From the NCBI GenBank assembly GCA_963942565.1, contig OZ012684.1:95501055-95565054 (forward strand): a stretch of 64,000 nucleotides of DNA, given 5' to 3'. A program made the translations under genes and the position numbers. The notes under the pieces are model-generated. The model did not search any database. It worked only from the letters and a program-made list of their open reading frames with translations, and had not been told where the DNA came from. The DNA is from Maea johnstoni. Lineage: Eukaryota > Annelida > Polychaeta > Spionida > Magelonidae. Positions 36,713 to 50,037 of the stretch are shown here, piece by piece (position 1 is the first letter of the stretch; each line of letters starts with the position of its first letter).

Positions 36713-37814
36713 ATTTGCTTACGACTTTTTAGAGACCAAATGAATCTCAAACAGGAAGTGTCCCAACATCATGCCTTACTCTCTTTATTTCCTGTTTCTC
36801 CTGCCCAGGAAATACTCTAGAATAACGCCAAGGCTCAGGGATCTGTCCACACGTCAGCCTATACACTCTTGGCAGTAATGTTCTCGTCCTTTGGTTTAGC
36901 ACCACATTTCAGTGCTGCCATCTATTTGCAGCTAGCAGAAGTGCTACCACCTCGTATCTCGCTGCCAAACTCTGGACTGTCCATGGTCTTATGGGATTAA
37001 GTTGTGAATATCCAGTCGTTTAAAATGTTTCAAAGCCTACACCCTCATCCTCATAATAGAACCAACTGTGACTGTCTAGGCCATCGGTGAGCAGAGCATT
37101 TAAGGTACCACTTACGGTATCTCCAAACCTCACATAGGCTTGCACACAGAAAGGAAAGATTTTGGCTTTTAATTTTCTCGATATTGAATTTCACCAAATC
37201 GAGGGCGCTTTAAAGTAGCACTTTGGCCATCAAGTCTTATCGGATTTGCTTGAAACGTTGGATCTAAATAGCTAATAGTATTACATATATAAATAGTTAG
37301 ATTATGCAATCTTGAAGTTTAGAAATATGCCTTTTTCTCATTTTCAATGAAAAATCGGAAAGAAATGGTCATGCAATTTGAACACAGCAAAAAGTAGAGA
37401 AAGTGCGATAGTTTTCCCTCTGTTTTGATATTTTCTCCAGATTAATGGAAATTGATGGTCGGCAAGTGTGGATAGCATCTCTGTTTGATAACACTATGCA
37501 TGTTTTTAATGTGTTTACCCGAAATATTTACAACCTGCAAGGAGCTTACATTTATGATTCTCAATGTTTTCTCAATTAAAAGACCTTTCAGGCAATATAT
37601 ACTTTATGTAGGCCAAGAAGTCAAATTAAAGCAGGGTAGAGGAAAAACCAGGCCCAAAAAATTATCCCCGTAAGCTACGTTAAAAGTATTATAAAAATAA
37701 TAAATTAATAAAATAAAACAAAATAAAATGATATAAAGCAACGAAAAGTGAAAGTGGGAAGCATGGCCATGTATGTTATAAGATAAACATTAAAAGAAAC
37801 TTAAAAAGAGAGCA

Positions 37815-37932
37815 GCCTACAACACACAGTATTCCCAGGCGGTCACCCATCCAAGTACTAACTGCGCTCGATGTTGCTTAACTTCGGTGATCGGACGAGA
37901 ACCGGTGCATTCAACATGATATGGTCGTAGGC
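37815..37932 (-). rRNA. 5S ribosomal RNA, unit 30
   Basis: Majority sequence. The upstream flank starts the TTATTACCTG / GCCAAGG spacer type that also marks units 31, 32, 34, 36 and 38. Confidence 0.97.
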
Positions 37933-39028
37933 ATTTGCTTACGACTTTTTAGAGACCAAATGAATCTCAAACAGGAAGTGTCCCAACATCATGCCCTACT
38001 CTCTTTATTACCTGTTTCTCCTGCCAAGGAAATACTCTAGAATAACGCCAAGGCTCAGGGATCTGTCCACACGTCAGCCTATACACTCTTGGCAGTCATG
38101 TTCTCGTCCTTTGGCTTAGCACCACATTTCAGTGCTGCCATCTATTCGCAGCTAGCAGAAGTGCTACCACCTCGTATCTCGCTGCCAAACTCTGGACTGT
38201 CCATGGTCTTATGGGATTAAGTTGTGAATATCCAGTCGTTTAAAATGTTTCAAAGCCTACACCCTCATCCTCATAATAGAACCAACTGTGACTGTCTAGG
38301 CCATCGGTGAGCAGAGCATTTAAGGTACCACTTACGGTATCTCCAAACCTCACATAGGCTTGCACACAGAAAGGAAAGATGTTGGCTTTTAATTTTCTCG
38401 ATATTGAATTTCACCAAATCGAGGGCGCTTTAAAGTAGCACATTGGCCATCAAGTCTTATCGGATTTGCTTGAAACGTTGGATCTAAATAGCTAATAGTA
38501 TTACATATATAAATAGTTAGATTATGCAATCTAGAAGTTTAGAAATATGCCTTTTTCTCATTTTCAATGAAAAATCGGAAAGAAATGGTCATGCAATTTG
38601 AACACAGCAAAAAGTAGAGAAAGTGCGATAGTTTTCCCTCTGTTTTGATATTTTCTCCAGATTAATGGAAATTGATGGTCGGCAAGTGTGGATAGCATCT
38701 CTGTTTGATAACACTATGCATGTTTTTAATGTGTTTACCCGAAATATTTACAACCTGCAAGGAGCTTACATTTATGATTCTCAATGTTTTCTCAATTAAA
38801 AGACATTTCAGGCAATATATACTTTATATAGGCCAAGAAGTCAAATTAAAGCAGGGTAGAGGAAAAACCAGGCCCAAAAAATGATCCCCGTAAGCTACGT
38901 TAAAAGTATTATAAAAATAATAAATTAATAAAATAAATCAAAATATAATGATATAAAGCAACGAAAAATAAAAGTGGGAAGCATGGCCATGTATGTTATA
39001 AGATAAACATTAAAAAAAAAAGAGAGCA

Positions 39029-39146
39029 GCCTACAACACACAGTATTCCCAGGCGGTCACCCATCCAAGTACTAACTGCGCTCGATGTTGCTTAACTTCG
39101 GTGATCGGACGAGAACCGGTGCATTCAACATGATATGGTCGTAGGC
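39029..39146 (-). rRNA. 5S ribosomal RNA, unit 31
   Basis: Majority sequence. The terminator is expanded to T10, replacing the usual TTTTCTTTTAATG arrangement. Confidence 0.97.
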
Positions 39147-40177
39147 ATTTGCTTACGACTTTTTAGAGACCAAATGAATCTCAAACAGGAAGTGTCCCAA
39201 CATCATGCCCTACTCTCTTTATTACCTGTTTCTCCTGCCAAGGAAATACTCTAGAATAACGCCAAGGCTCAGGGATCTGTCCACACGTCAGCCTATACAC
39301 TCTTGGCAGTCATGTTCTCGTCCTTTGGCTTAGCACCACATTCCAGTGCTGCCATCTATTCGCAGCTAGCAGAAGTGCTACCACCTCGTATCTCGCTGCC
39401 AAACTCTGGACTGTCCATGGTCTTATGGGATTAAGTTGTGAATATCCAGTCGTTTAAAATGTTTCAAAGCCTACACCCTCATCCTCATAATAGAACCAAC
39501 TGTGACTGTCTAGGCCATCGGTGAGCAGAGCATTTAAGGTACCACTTACGGTATCTCCAAACCTCACATAGGCTTGCACACAGAAAGGAAAGATTTTGGC
39601 TTTTAATTTTCTCGATATTGAATTTCACCAAATCCAGGGCGCTTTAAAGTAGCACATTGGCCATCAAGTCTTATCGGATTTGCTTGAAACGTTGGATCTA
39701 AATAGCTAATAGTATTACATATATAAATAGTTAGATTATGCAATCTAGAAGTTTAGAAATATGCCTTTTTCTCATTTTCAATGAAAAATCGGAAAGAAAT
39801 GGTCATGCAACTTGAACACAGCAAAAAGTAGAGAAAGTGCGATAGTTTTCCCTCTGTTTTGATATTTTCTCCAGATTAATGGAAATTGATGGTCGGCAAG
39901 TGTGCATAGCATCTCTGTTTGATAACACTATGCATGTTTTTAATGTGTTTACCCGAAATATTTACAACCTGCAAGGAGCTTACATTTATGATTCTCAATG
40001 TTTTCTCAACTAAAAGACCTTTCAGGCAATATATACTTTATATAGGCCAAGAAGTCAAATTAAAGCAGGGTAGAGGAAAAACCAGGCCCAAAAATATAAA
40101 GCAACGAAAAATGAAAGTGGGAAGCATGGCCATGTATGTTATAAGATAAACATTAAAAGAAAATTAAAAAGAGAGCA

Positions 40178-40295
40178 GCCTACAACACACAGTATTCCCA
40201 GGCGGTCACCCATTCAAGTACTAACTGCGCTCGATGTTGCTTAACTTCGGTGATCGGACGAGAACCGGTGCATTCAACATGATATGGTCGTAGGC
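40178..40295 (-). rRNA. 5S ribosomal RNA, unit 32
   Basis: G82A in box C. The spacer just downstream of the gene lacks about 70 bp, joining CCCAAAAA directly to TATAAAGC near 40094 and removing the AT-rich tract. The T5 terminator remains. Confidence 0.95.
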
Positions 40296-41393
40296 ATTTG
40301 CTTACGACTTTTTAGAGACCAAATGAATCTCAAACAGGAAGTGTCCCAACATCATGCCCTACTCTCTTTATTACCTGTTTCTCCTGCCAAGGAAATACTC
40401 TAGAATAACGCCAAGGCTCAGGGATCTGTCCACACGTCAGCCTATACACTCTTGGCAGTCATGTTCTCGTCCTTTGGCTTAGCACCACATTTCAGTGCTG
40501 CCATCTATTCGCAGCTAGCAGAAGTGCTACCACCTCGTATCTCGCTGCCAAACTCTGGACTGTCCATGGTCTTATGGGATTAAGTTGTGAATATCCAGTC
40601 GTTTAAAATGTTTCAAAGCCTACACCCTCATCCTCATAATAGAACCAACTGTGACTGTCTAGGCCATCGGTGAGCAGAGCATTTAAGGTACCACTTACGG
40701 TATCTCCAAACCTCACATAGGCTTGCACACAGAAAGGAAAGATTTTGGCTTTTAATTTTCTCGATATTGAATTTCACCAAATCCAGGGCGCTTTAAAGTA
40801 CCACATTGGCCATCAAGTCTTATCGGATTTGCTTGAAACGTTGGATCTAAATAGCTAATAGTATTACATATATAGATAGTTAGATTATGCAATCTAGAAG
40901 TTTAGAAATATGCCTTTTTCTCATTTTCAATGAAAAATCGGAAAGAAATGGTCATGCAATTTGAACACAGCAAAAAGTAGAGAAAGTGCGATAGTTTTCC
41001 CTCTGTTTTGATATTTTCTCCAGATTAATGGAAATTGATGGTCGGCAAGTGTGGATAGCATCTCTGTTTGATAACACTATGCATGTTTTTAATGTGTTTA
41101 CCCGAAATATTTACAACCTGCAAGGAGCTTACATTTATGATTCTCAATGTTTTCTCAATTAAAAGACCTTTCAGGCAATATATACTTTATATAGGCCAAG
41201 AAGTCAAATTAAAACAGGGTAGAGGAAAAACCAGGCCCAAAAAATGATCCCCGTAAGCTACGTTAAAAGTATTAGAAAAATAATAAATTAATAAAATAAA
41301 ACAAAATATAATGATATAAAGCAACGAAAAATAAAAGTGGGAAGCATGGCCATGTATGTTATAAGATAAACATTAAAAAAAAAAAAGAGAGCA

Positions 41394-41511
41394 GCCTACA
41401 ACACACAGTATTCCCAGGCGGTCACCCATCTAAGTACTAACTGCGCTCGATGTTGCTTAACTTCGGTGATCGGACGAGAACCAGTGCATTCAACATGATA
41501 TGGTCGTAGGC
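41394..41511 (-). rRNA. 5S ribosomal RNA, unit 33
   Basis: C29T and G81A (box C). The terminator is a T12 run. Confidence 0.95.
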
Positions 41512-42613
41512 ATTTGCTTACGACTTTTTAGAGACCAAATGAATCTCAAACAGAGAGTGTCCCAACATCATGCCTTACTCTCTTTATTTCCTGTTTCTCC
41601 TGCCCAGGAAATACTCTAGAATAACGCCAAGGCTCAGGGATCTGTCCACACGTCAGCCTATACACTCTTGGCAGTCATGTTCTCGTCCTTTGGCTTAGCA
41701 CCACATTTCAGTGCTGCCATCTATTCGCAGCTAGCAGAAGTGCTACCACCTCGTATCTCGCTGCCAAACTCTGAACTGTCCATGGTCTTATGGGATTAAG
41801 TTGTGAATATCCAGTCGTTTAAAATGTTTCAAAGCCTACACCCTCATCCTCATAATAGAACCAAAGGAGACTGTCTAGGCCATCGGTGAGCAGAGCATTA
41901 AAGGTACCACTTACGGTATCTCCAAACCTCACATAGGCTTGCACACAGAAAGGAAAGATTTTGGCTTTTAATTTTCTCGATATTGAATTTCACCAAATCC
42001 AGGGCGCTTTAAAGTAGCACTTTGGCCATCAAGTCTTATCGGATTTGCTTGAAACGTTGGATCTAAATAGCTAATAGTATTACATATATAAATAGTTAGA
42101 TTATGCAATCTAGAAGTTTAGAAATATGCCTTTTTCTCATTTTCAATGAAAAATCGGAAAGAAATGGTCATGCAATTTGAACACAGCAAAAAGTAGAGAA
42201 AGTGCGATAGTTTTCCCTCTGTTTTGATATTTTCTCCAGATTAATGGAAATTGATGGTCGGCAAGTGTGGATAGCATCTCTGTTTGATAACACTATGCAT
42301 GTTTTTAATGTGTTTACCCGAAATATTTACAACCTGCAAGGAGCTTACATTTATGATTCTCAATGTTTTCTCAACTAAAAGACCTTTCAGGCAATATATA
42401 CTTTATATAGGCCAAGAAGTCAAATTAAAGCAGGGTAGAGGAAAAACCAGGCCCAAAAAATGATCCCCGTAAGCTACGTTAAAAGTATTATAAAAATAAT
42501 AAATTAATAAAATAAAACAAAATAAAATGATATAAAGCAACGAAAAATGAAAGTGGGAAGCATGGCCATGTATGTTATAAGATAAACATTAAAAGAAAAT
42601 TAAAAAGAGAGCA

Positions 42614-42731
42614 GCCTACAACACACAGTATTCCCAGGCGGTCACCCATTCAAGTACTAACTGCGCTCGATGTTGCTTAACTTCGGTGATCGGACGAGAA
42701 CCGGTGCATTCAACATGATATGGTCGTAGGC
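42614..42731 (-). rRNA. 5S ribosomal RNA, unit 34
   Basis: G82A in box C, with a T5 terminator. The AT-rich spacer tract is present, unlike in its sister unit 32. Confidence 0.95.
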
Positions 42732-43828
42732 ATTTGCTTACGACTTTTTAGAGACCAAATGAATCTCAAACAGGAAGTGTCCCAACATCATGCCCTACTC
42801 TCTTTATTACCTGTTTCTCCTGCCAAGGAAATACTCTAGAATAACGCCAAGGCTCAGGGATCTGTCCACACGTCAGCCTATACACTCTTGGCAGTCATGT
42901 TCTCGTCCTTTGGCTTAGCACCACATTTCAGTGCTGCCATCTATTCGCAGCTAGCAGAAGTGCTACCACCTCGTATCTCGCTGCCAAACTCTGGACTGTC
43001 CATGGTCTTATGGGATTAAGTTGTGAATATCCAGTCGTTTAAAATGTTTCAAAGCCTACACCCTCATCCTCATAATAGAACCAACTGTGACTGTCTAGGC
43101 CATCGGTGAGCAGAGCATTTAAGGTACCACTTACGGTATCTCCAAACCTCACATAGGCTTGCACACAGAAAGGAAAGATTTTGGCTTTTAATTTTCTCGA
43201 TATTGAATTTCACCAAATCCAGGGCGCTTTAAAGTACCACATTGGCCATCAAGTCTTATCGGATTTGCTTGAAACGTTGGATCTAAATAGCTAATAGTAT
43301 TACATATATAGATAGTTAGATTATGCAATCTAGAAGTTTAGAAATATGCCTTTTTCTCATTTTCAATGAAAAATCGGAAAGAAATGGTCATGCAATTTGA
43401 ACACAGCAAAAAGTAGAGAAAGTGCGATAGTTTTCCCTCTGTTTTGATATTTTCTCCAGATTAATGGAAATTGATGGTCGGCAAGTGTGGATAGCATCTC
43501 TGTTTGATAACACTATGCATGTTTTTAATGTGTTTACCCGAAATATTTACAACCTGCAAGGAGCTTACATTTATGATTCTCAATGTTTTCTCAATTAAAA
43601 GACCTTTCAGGCAATATATACTTTATATAGGCCAAGAAGTCAAATTAAAACAGGGTAGAGGAAAAACCAGGCCCAAAAAATGATCCCCGTAAGCTACGTT
43701 AAAAGTATTAGAAAAATAATAAATTAATAAAATAAAACAAAATATAATGATATAAAGCAACGAAAAATAAAAGTGGGAAGCATGGCCATGTATGTTATAA
43801 GATAAACATTAAAAAAAAAAAGAGAGCA

Positions 43829-43946
43829 GCTTACAACACACAGTATTCCCAGGCGGTCACCCATCTAAGTACTAACTGCGCTCGATGTTGCTTAACTTCG
43901 GTGATCGGACGAGAACCAGTGCATTCAACATGATATGGTCGTAGGC
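43829..43946 (-). rRNA. 5S ribosomal RNA, unit 35
   Basis: C29T, G81A and G116A. The last breaks the C3-G116 pair of helix I to C-A. T11 terminator. Confidence 0.92.
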
Positions 43947-45048
43947 ATTTGCTTACGACTTTTTAGAGACCAAATGAATCTCAAACAGAGAGTGTCCCAA
44001 CATCATGCCTTACTCTCTTTATTTCCTGTTTCTCCTGCCCAGGAAATACTCTAGAATAACGCCAAGGCTCAGGGATCTGTCCACACGTCAGCCTATACAC
44101 TCTTGGCAGTCATGTTCTCGTCCTTTGGCTTAGCACCACATTTCAGTGCTGCCATCTATTCGCAGCTAGCAGAAGTGCTACCACCTCGTATCTCGCTGCC
44201 AAACTCTGAACTGTCCATGGTCTTATGGGATTAAGTTGTGAATATCCAGTCGTTTAAAATGTTTCAAAGCCTACACCCTCATCCTCATAATAGAACCAAA
44301 GGAGACTGTCTAGGCCATCGGTGAGCAGAGCATTAAAGGTACCACTTACGGTATCTCCAAACCTCACATAGGCTTGCACACAGAAAGGAAAGATTTTGGC
44401 TTTTAATTTTCTCGATATTGAATTTCACCAAATCCAGGGCGCTTTAAAGTAGCACTTTGGCCATCAAGTCTTATCGGATTTGCTTGAAACGTTGGATCTA
44501 AATAGCTAATAGTATAACATATATAAATAGTTAGATTATGCAATCTAGAAGTTTAGAAATATGCCTTTTTCTCATTTTCAATGAAAAATCGGAAAGAAAT
44601 GGTCATGCAATTTGAACACAGCAAAAAGTAGAGAAAGTGCGATAGTTTTCCCTCTGTTTTGATATTTTCTCCAGATTAATGGAAATTGATGGTCGGCAAG
44701 TGTGGATAGCATCTCTGTTTGATAACACTATGCATGTTTTTAATGTGTTTACCCGAAATATTTACAACCTGCAAGGAGCTTACATTTATGATTCTCAATG
44801 TTTTCTCAACTAAAAGACCTTTCAGGCAATATATACTTTATATAGGCCAAGAAGTCAAATTAAAGCAGGGTAGAGGAAAAACCAGGCCCAAAAAATGATC
44901 CCCGTAAGCTACGTTAAAAGTATTATAAAAATAATAAATTAATAAAATAAAACAAAATAAAATGATATAAAGCAACGAAAAATGAAAGTGGGAAGCATGG
45001 CCATGTATGTTATAAGATAAACATTAAAAGAAAATTAAAAAGAGAGCA

Positions 45049-45166
45049 GCCTACAACACACAGTATTCCCAGGCGGTCACCCATTCAAGTACTAACTGCG
45101 CTCGATGTTGCTTAACTTCGGTGATCGGACGAGAACCGGTGCATTCAACATGATATGGTCGTAGGC
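45049..45166 (-). rRNA. 5S ribosomal RNA, unit 36
   Basis: G82A, T5 terminator. Duplicate of unit 34. Confidence 0.95.
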
Positions 45167-46262
45167 ATTTGCTTACGACTTTTTAGAGACCAAATGAATC
45201 TCAAACAGGAAGTGTCCCAACATCATGCCCTACTCTCTTTATTACCTGTTTCTCCTGCCAAGGAAATACTCTAGAATAACGCCAAGGCTCAGGGATCTGT
45301 CCACACGTCAGCCTATACACTCTTGGCAGTCATGTTCTCGTCCTTTGGCTTAGCACCACATTTCAGTGCTGCCATCTATTCGCAGCTAGCAGAAGTGCTA
45401 CCACCTCGTATCTCGCTGCCAAACTCTGGACTGTCCATGGTCTTATGGGATTAAGTTGTGAATATCCAGTCGTTTAAAATGTTTCAAAGCCTACACCCTC
45501 ATCCTCATAATAGAACCAACTGTGACTGTCTAGGCCATCGGTGAGCAGAGCATTTAAGGTACCACTTACGGTATCTCCAAACCTCACATAGGCTTGCACA
45601 CAGAAAGGAAAGATTTTGGCTTTTAATTTTCTCGATATTGAATTTCACCAAATCCAGGGCGCTTTAAAGTACCACATTGGCCATCAAGTCTTATCGGATT
45701 TGCTTGAAACGTTGGATCTAAATAGCTAATAGTATTACATATATAGATAGTTAGATTATGCAATCTAGAAGTTTAGAAATATGCCTTTTTCTCATTTTCA
45801 ATGAAAAATCGGAAAGAAATGGTCATGCAATTTGAACACAGCAAAAAGTAGAGAAAGTGCGATAGTTTTCCCTCTGTTTTGATATTTTCTCCAGATTAAT
45901 GGAAATTGATGGTCGGCAAGTGTGGATAGCATCTCTGTTTGATAACACTATGCATGTTTTTAATGTGTTTACCCGAAATATTTACAACCTGCAAGGAGCT
46001 TACATTTATGATTCTCAATGTTTTCTCAATTAAAAGACCTTTCAGGCAATATATACTTTATATAGGCCAAGAAGTCAAATTAAAACAGGGTAGAGGAAAA
46101 ACCAGGCCCAAAAAATGATCCCCGTAAGCTACGTTAAAAGTATTAGAAAAATAATAAATTAATAAAATAAAACAAAATATAATGATATAAAGCAACGAAA
46201 AATAAAAGTGGGAAGCATGGCCATGTATGTTATAAGATAAACATTAAAAAAAAAAGAGAGCA

Positions 46263-46380
46263 GCCTACAACACACAGTATTCCCAGGCGGTCACCCATCT
46301 AAGTACTAACTGCGCTCGATGTTGCTTAACTTCGGTGATCGGACGAGAACCAGTGCATTCTACATGATATGGTCGTAGGC
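46263..46380 (-). rRNA. 5S ribosomal RNA, unit 37
   Basis: T20A, C29T and G81A, with a T10 terminator. Confidence 0.94.
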
Positions 46381-47482
46381 ATTTGCTTACGACTTTTTAG
46401 AGACCAAATGAATCTCAAACAGAGAGTGTCCCAACATCATGCCTTACTCTCTTTATTTCCTGTTTCTCCTGCCCAGGAAATACTCTAGAATAACGCCAAG
46501 GCTCAGGGATCTGTCCACACGTCAGCCTATACACTCTTGGCAGTCATGTTCTCGTCCTTTGGCTTAGCACCACATTTCAGTGCTGCCATCTATTCGCAGC
46601 TAGCAGAAGTGCTACCACCTCGTATCTCGCTGCCAAACTCTGAACTGTCCATGGTCTTATGGGATTAAGTTGTGAATATCCAGTCGTTTAAAATGTTTCA
46701 AAGCCTACACCCTCATCCTCATAATAGAACCAAAGGAGACTGTCTAGGCCATCGGTGAGCAGAGCATTAAAGGTACCACTTACGGTATCTCCAAACCTCA
46801 CATAGGCTTGCACACAGAAAGGAAAGATTTTGGCTTTTAATTTTCTCGATATTGAATTTCACCAAATCCAGGGCGCTTTAAAGTAGCACTTTGGCCATCA
46901 AGTCTTATCGGATTTGCTTGAAACGTTGGATCTAAATAGCTAATAGTATTACATATATAAATAGTTAGATTATGCAATCTAGAAGTTTAGAAATATGCCT
47001 TTTTCTCATTTTCAATGAAAAATCGGAAAGAAATGGTCATGCAATTTGAACACAGCAAAAAGTAGAGAAAGTGCGATAGTTTTCCCTCTGTTTTGATATT
47101 TTCTCCAGATTAATGGAAATTGATGGTCGGCAAGTGTGGATAGCATCTCTGTTTGATAACACTATGCATGTTTTTAATGTGTTTACCCGAAATATTTACA
47201 ACCTGCAAGGAGCTTACATTTATGATTCTCAATGTTTTCTCAACTAAAAGACCTTTCAGGCAATATATACTTTATATAGGCCAAGAAGTCAAATTAAAGC
47301 AGGGTAGAGGAAAAACCAGGCCCAAAAAATGATCCCCGTAAGCTACGTTAAAAGTATTATAAAAATAATAAATTAATAAAATAAAACAAAATAAAATGAT
47401 ATAAAGCAACGAAAAATGAAAGTGGGAAGCATGGCCATGTATGTTATAAGATAAACATTAAAAGAAAATTAAAAAGAGAGCA

Positions 47483-47600
47483 GCCTACAACACACAGTAT
47501 TCCCAGGCGGTCACCCATCCAAGTACTAACTGCGCTCGATGTTGCTTAACTTCGGTGATCGGACGAGAACCGGTGCATTCAACATGATATGGTCGTAGGC
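47483..47600 (-). rRNA. 5S ribosomal RNA, unit 38
   Basis: Majority gene sequence on an even-type spacer. It lacks the G82A of its three sisters, so either it reverted by conversion or it predates the variant. Confidence 0.97.
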
Positions 47601-48699
47601 ATTTGCTTACGACTTTTTAGAGACCAAACGAATCTCAAACAGGAAGTGTCCCAACATCATGCCCTACTCTCTTTATTACCTGTTTCTCCTGCCAAGGAAA
47701 TACTCTAGAATAACGCCAAGGCTCAGGGATCTGTCCACACGTCAGCCTATACACTCTTGGCTGTCATGTTCTCGTCCTTTGGCTTAGCACCACATTTCAG
47801 TGCTGCCATCTATTCGCAGCTAGCAGAAGTGCTACCACCTCGTATCTCGCTGCCAAACTCTGGACTGTCCATGGTCTTATGGGATTAAGTTGTGAATATC
47901 CAGTCGTTTAAAATGTTTCAAAGCCTACACCCTCATCCTCATAATAGAACCAACTGTGACTGTCTAGGCCATCGGTGAGCAGAGCATTTAAGGTACCACT
48001 TACGGTATCTCCAAACCTCACATAGGCTTGCACACAGAAAGGAAAGATTTTGGCTTTTAATTTTCTCGATATTGAATTTCACCAAATCCAGGGCGCTTTA
48101 AAGTAGCACATTGGCCATCAAGTCTTATCGGATTTGCTTGAAACGTTGGATCTAAATAGCTAATAGTATTACATATATAGATAGTTAGATTATGCAATCT
48201 AGAAGTTTAGAAATATGCCTTTTTCTCATTTTCAATGAAAAATCGGAAAGAAATGGTCATGCAATTTGAACACAGCAAAAAGTAGAGAAAGTGCGATAGT
48301 TTTCCCTCTGTTTTGATATTTTCTCCAGATTAATGGAAATTGATGGTCGGCAAGTGTGGATAGCATCTCTGTTTGATAACACTATGCATGTTTTTAATGT
48401 GTTTACCCGAAATATTTACAACCTGCAAGGAGCTTACATTTATGATTCTCAATGTTTTCTCAATTAAAAGACCTTTCAGGCAATATATACTTTATATAGG
48501 CCAAGAAGTCAAATTAAAGCAGGGTAGAGGAAAAACCAGGCCCAAAAAATGATCCCCGTAAGCTACGTTAAAAGTATTAGAAAAATAATAAATTAATAAA
48601 ATAAAACAAAATATAATGATATAAAGCAACGAAAAATAAAAGTGGGAAGCATGGCCATGTATGTTATAAGATAAACATTAAAAAAAAAAAAAGAGAGCA

Positions 48700-48817
48700 G
48701 CCTACAACACACAGTATTCCCAGGCGGTCACCCATCTAAGTACTAACTGCGCTCGATGTTGCTTAACTTCGGTGATCGGACGAGAACCAGTGCATTCAAC
48801 ATGATATGGTCGTAGGC
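48700..48817 (-). rRNA. 5S ribosomal RNA, unit 39
   Basis: C29T and G81A. It has the longest terminator run in the window, T13. Confidence 0.95.
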
Positions 48818-49919
48818 ATTTGCTTACGACTTTTTAGAGACCAAATGAATCTCAAACAGAGAGTGTCCCAACATCATGCCTTACTCTCTTTATTTCCTGT
48901 TTCTCCTGCCCAGGAAATACTCTAGAATAACGCCAAGGCTCAGGGATCTGTCCACACGTCAGCCTATACACTCTTGGCAGTCATGTTCTCGTCCTTTGGC
49001 TTAGCACCACATTTCAGTGCTGCCATCTATTCGCAGCTAGCAGAAGTGCTACCACCTCGTATCTCGCTGCCAAACTCTGAACTGTCCATGGTCTTATGGG
49101 ATTAAGTTGTGAATATCCAGTCGTTTAAAATGTTTCAAAGCCTACACCCTCATCCTCATAATAGAACCAAAGGAGACTGTCTAGGCCATCGGTGAGCAGA
49201 GCATTTAAGGTACCACTTACGGTATCTCCAAACCTCACATAGGCTTGCACACAGAAAGGAAAGATTTTGGCTTTTAATTTTCTCGATATTGAATTTCACC
49301 AAATCCAGGGCGCTTTAAAGTAGCACTTTGGCCATCAAGTCTTATCGGATTTGCTTGAAACGTTGGATCTAAATAGCTAATAGTATTACATATATAAATA
49401 GTTAGATTATGCAATCTAGAAGTTTAGAAATATGCCTTTTTCTCATTTTCAATGAAAAATCGGAAAGAAATGGTCATGCAATTTGAACACAGCAAAAAGT
49501 AGAGAAAGTGCGATAGTTTTCCCTCTGTTTTGATATTTTCTCCAGATTAATGGAAATTGATGGTCGGCAAGTGTGGATAGCATCTCTGTTTGATAACACT
49601 ATGCATGTTTTTAATGTGTTTACCCGAAATATTTACAACCTGCAAGGAGCTTACATTTATGATTCTCAATGTTTTCTCAACTAAAAGACCTTTCAGGCAA
49701 TATATACTTTATATAGGCCAAGAAGTCAAATTAAAGCAGGGTAGAGGAAAAACCAGGCCCAAAAAATGATCCCCGTAAGCTACGTTAAAAGTATTATAAA
49801 AATAATAAATTAATAAAATAAAACAAAATAAAATGATATAAAGCAACGAAAAATGAAAGTGGGAAGCATGGCCATGTATGTTATAAGATAAACATTAAAA
49901 GAAACTTAAAAAGAGAGCA

Positions 49920-50037
49920 GCCTACAACACACAGTATTCCCAGGCGGTCACCCATCCAAGTACTAACTGCGCTCGATGTTGCTTAACTTCGGTGATCGGA
50001 CGAGAACCGGTGCATTCAACATGATATGGTCGTTGGC
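49920..50037 (-). rRNA. 5S ribosomal RNA, unit 40
   Basis: T4A, which breaks the T4-A115 pair of helix I. Otherwise of majority type. Confidence 0.94.

Larger units (their letters stand above)
39900..49700. repeat. Two-unit higher-order repeat, about 2.43 kb x 4 (units 32-39)
   Basis: Odd and even units alternate. Even-numbered units (32, 34, 36, 38) carry TATAGATAG and TTATTACCTG in the spacer, and the first three have G82A in the gene. Odd-numbered units (33, 35, 37, 39) carry a long poly-A, AGAAAAATAA, ACCAAAGGAGACTG and G81A. Gene spacing two units apart is 2,434-2,437 bp. Bounds are approximate. Confidence 0.9.
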
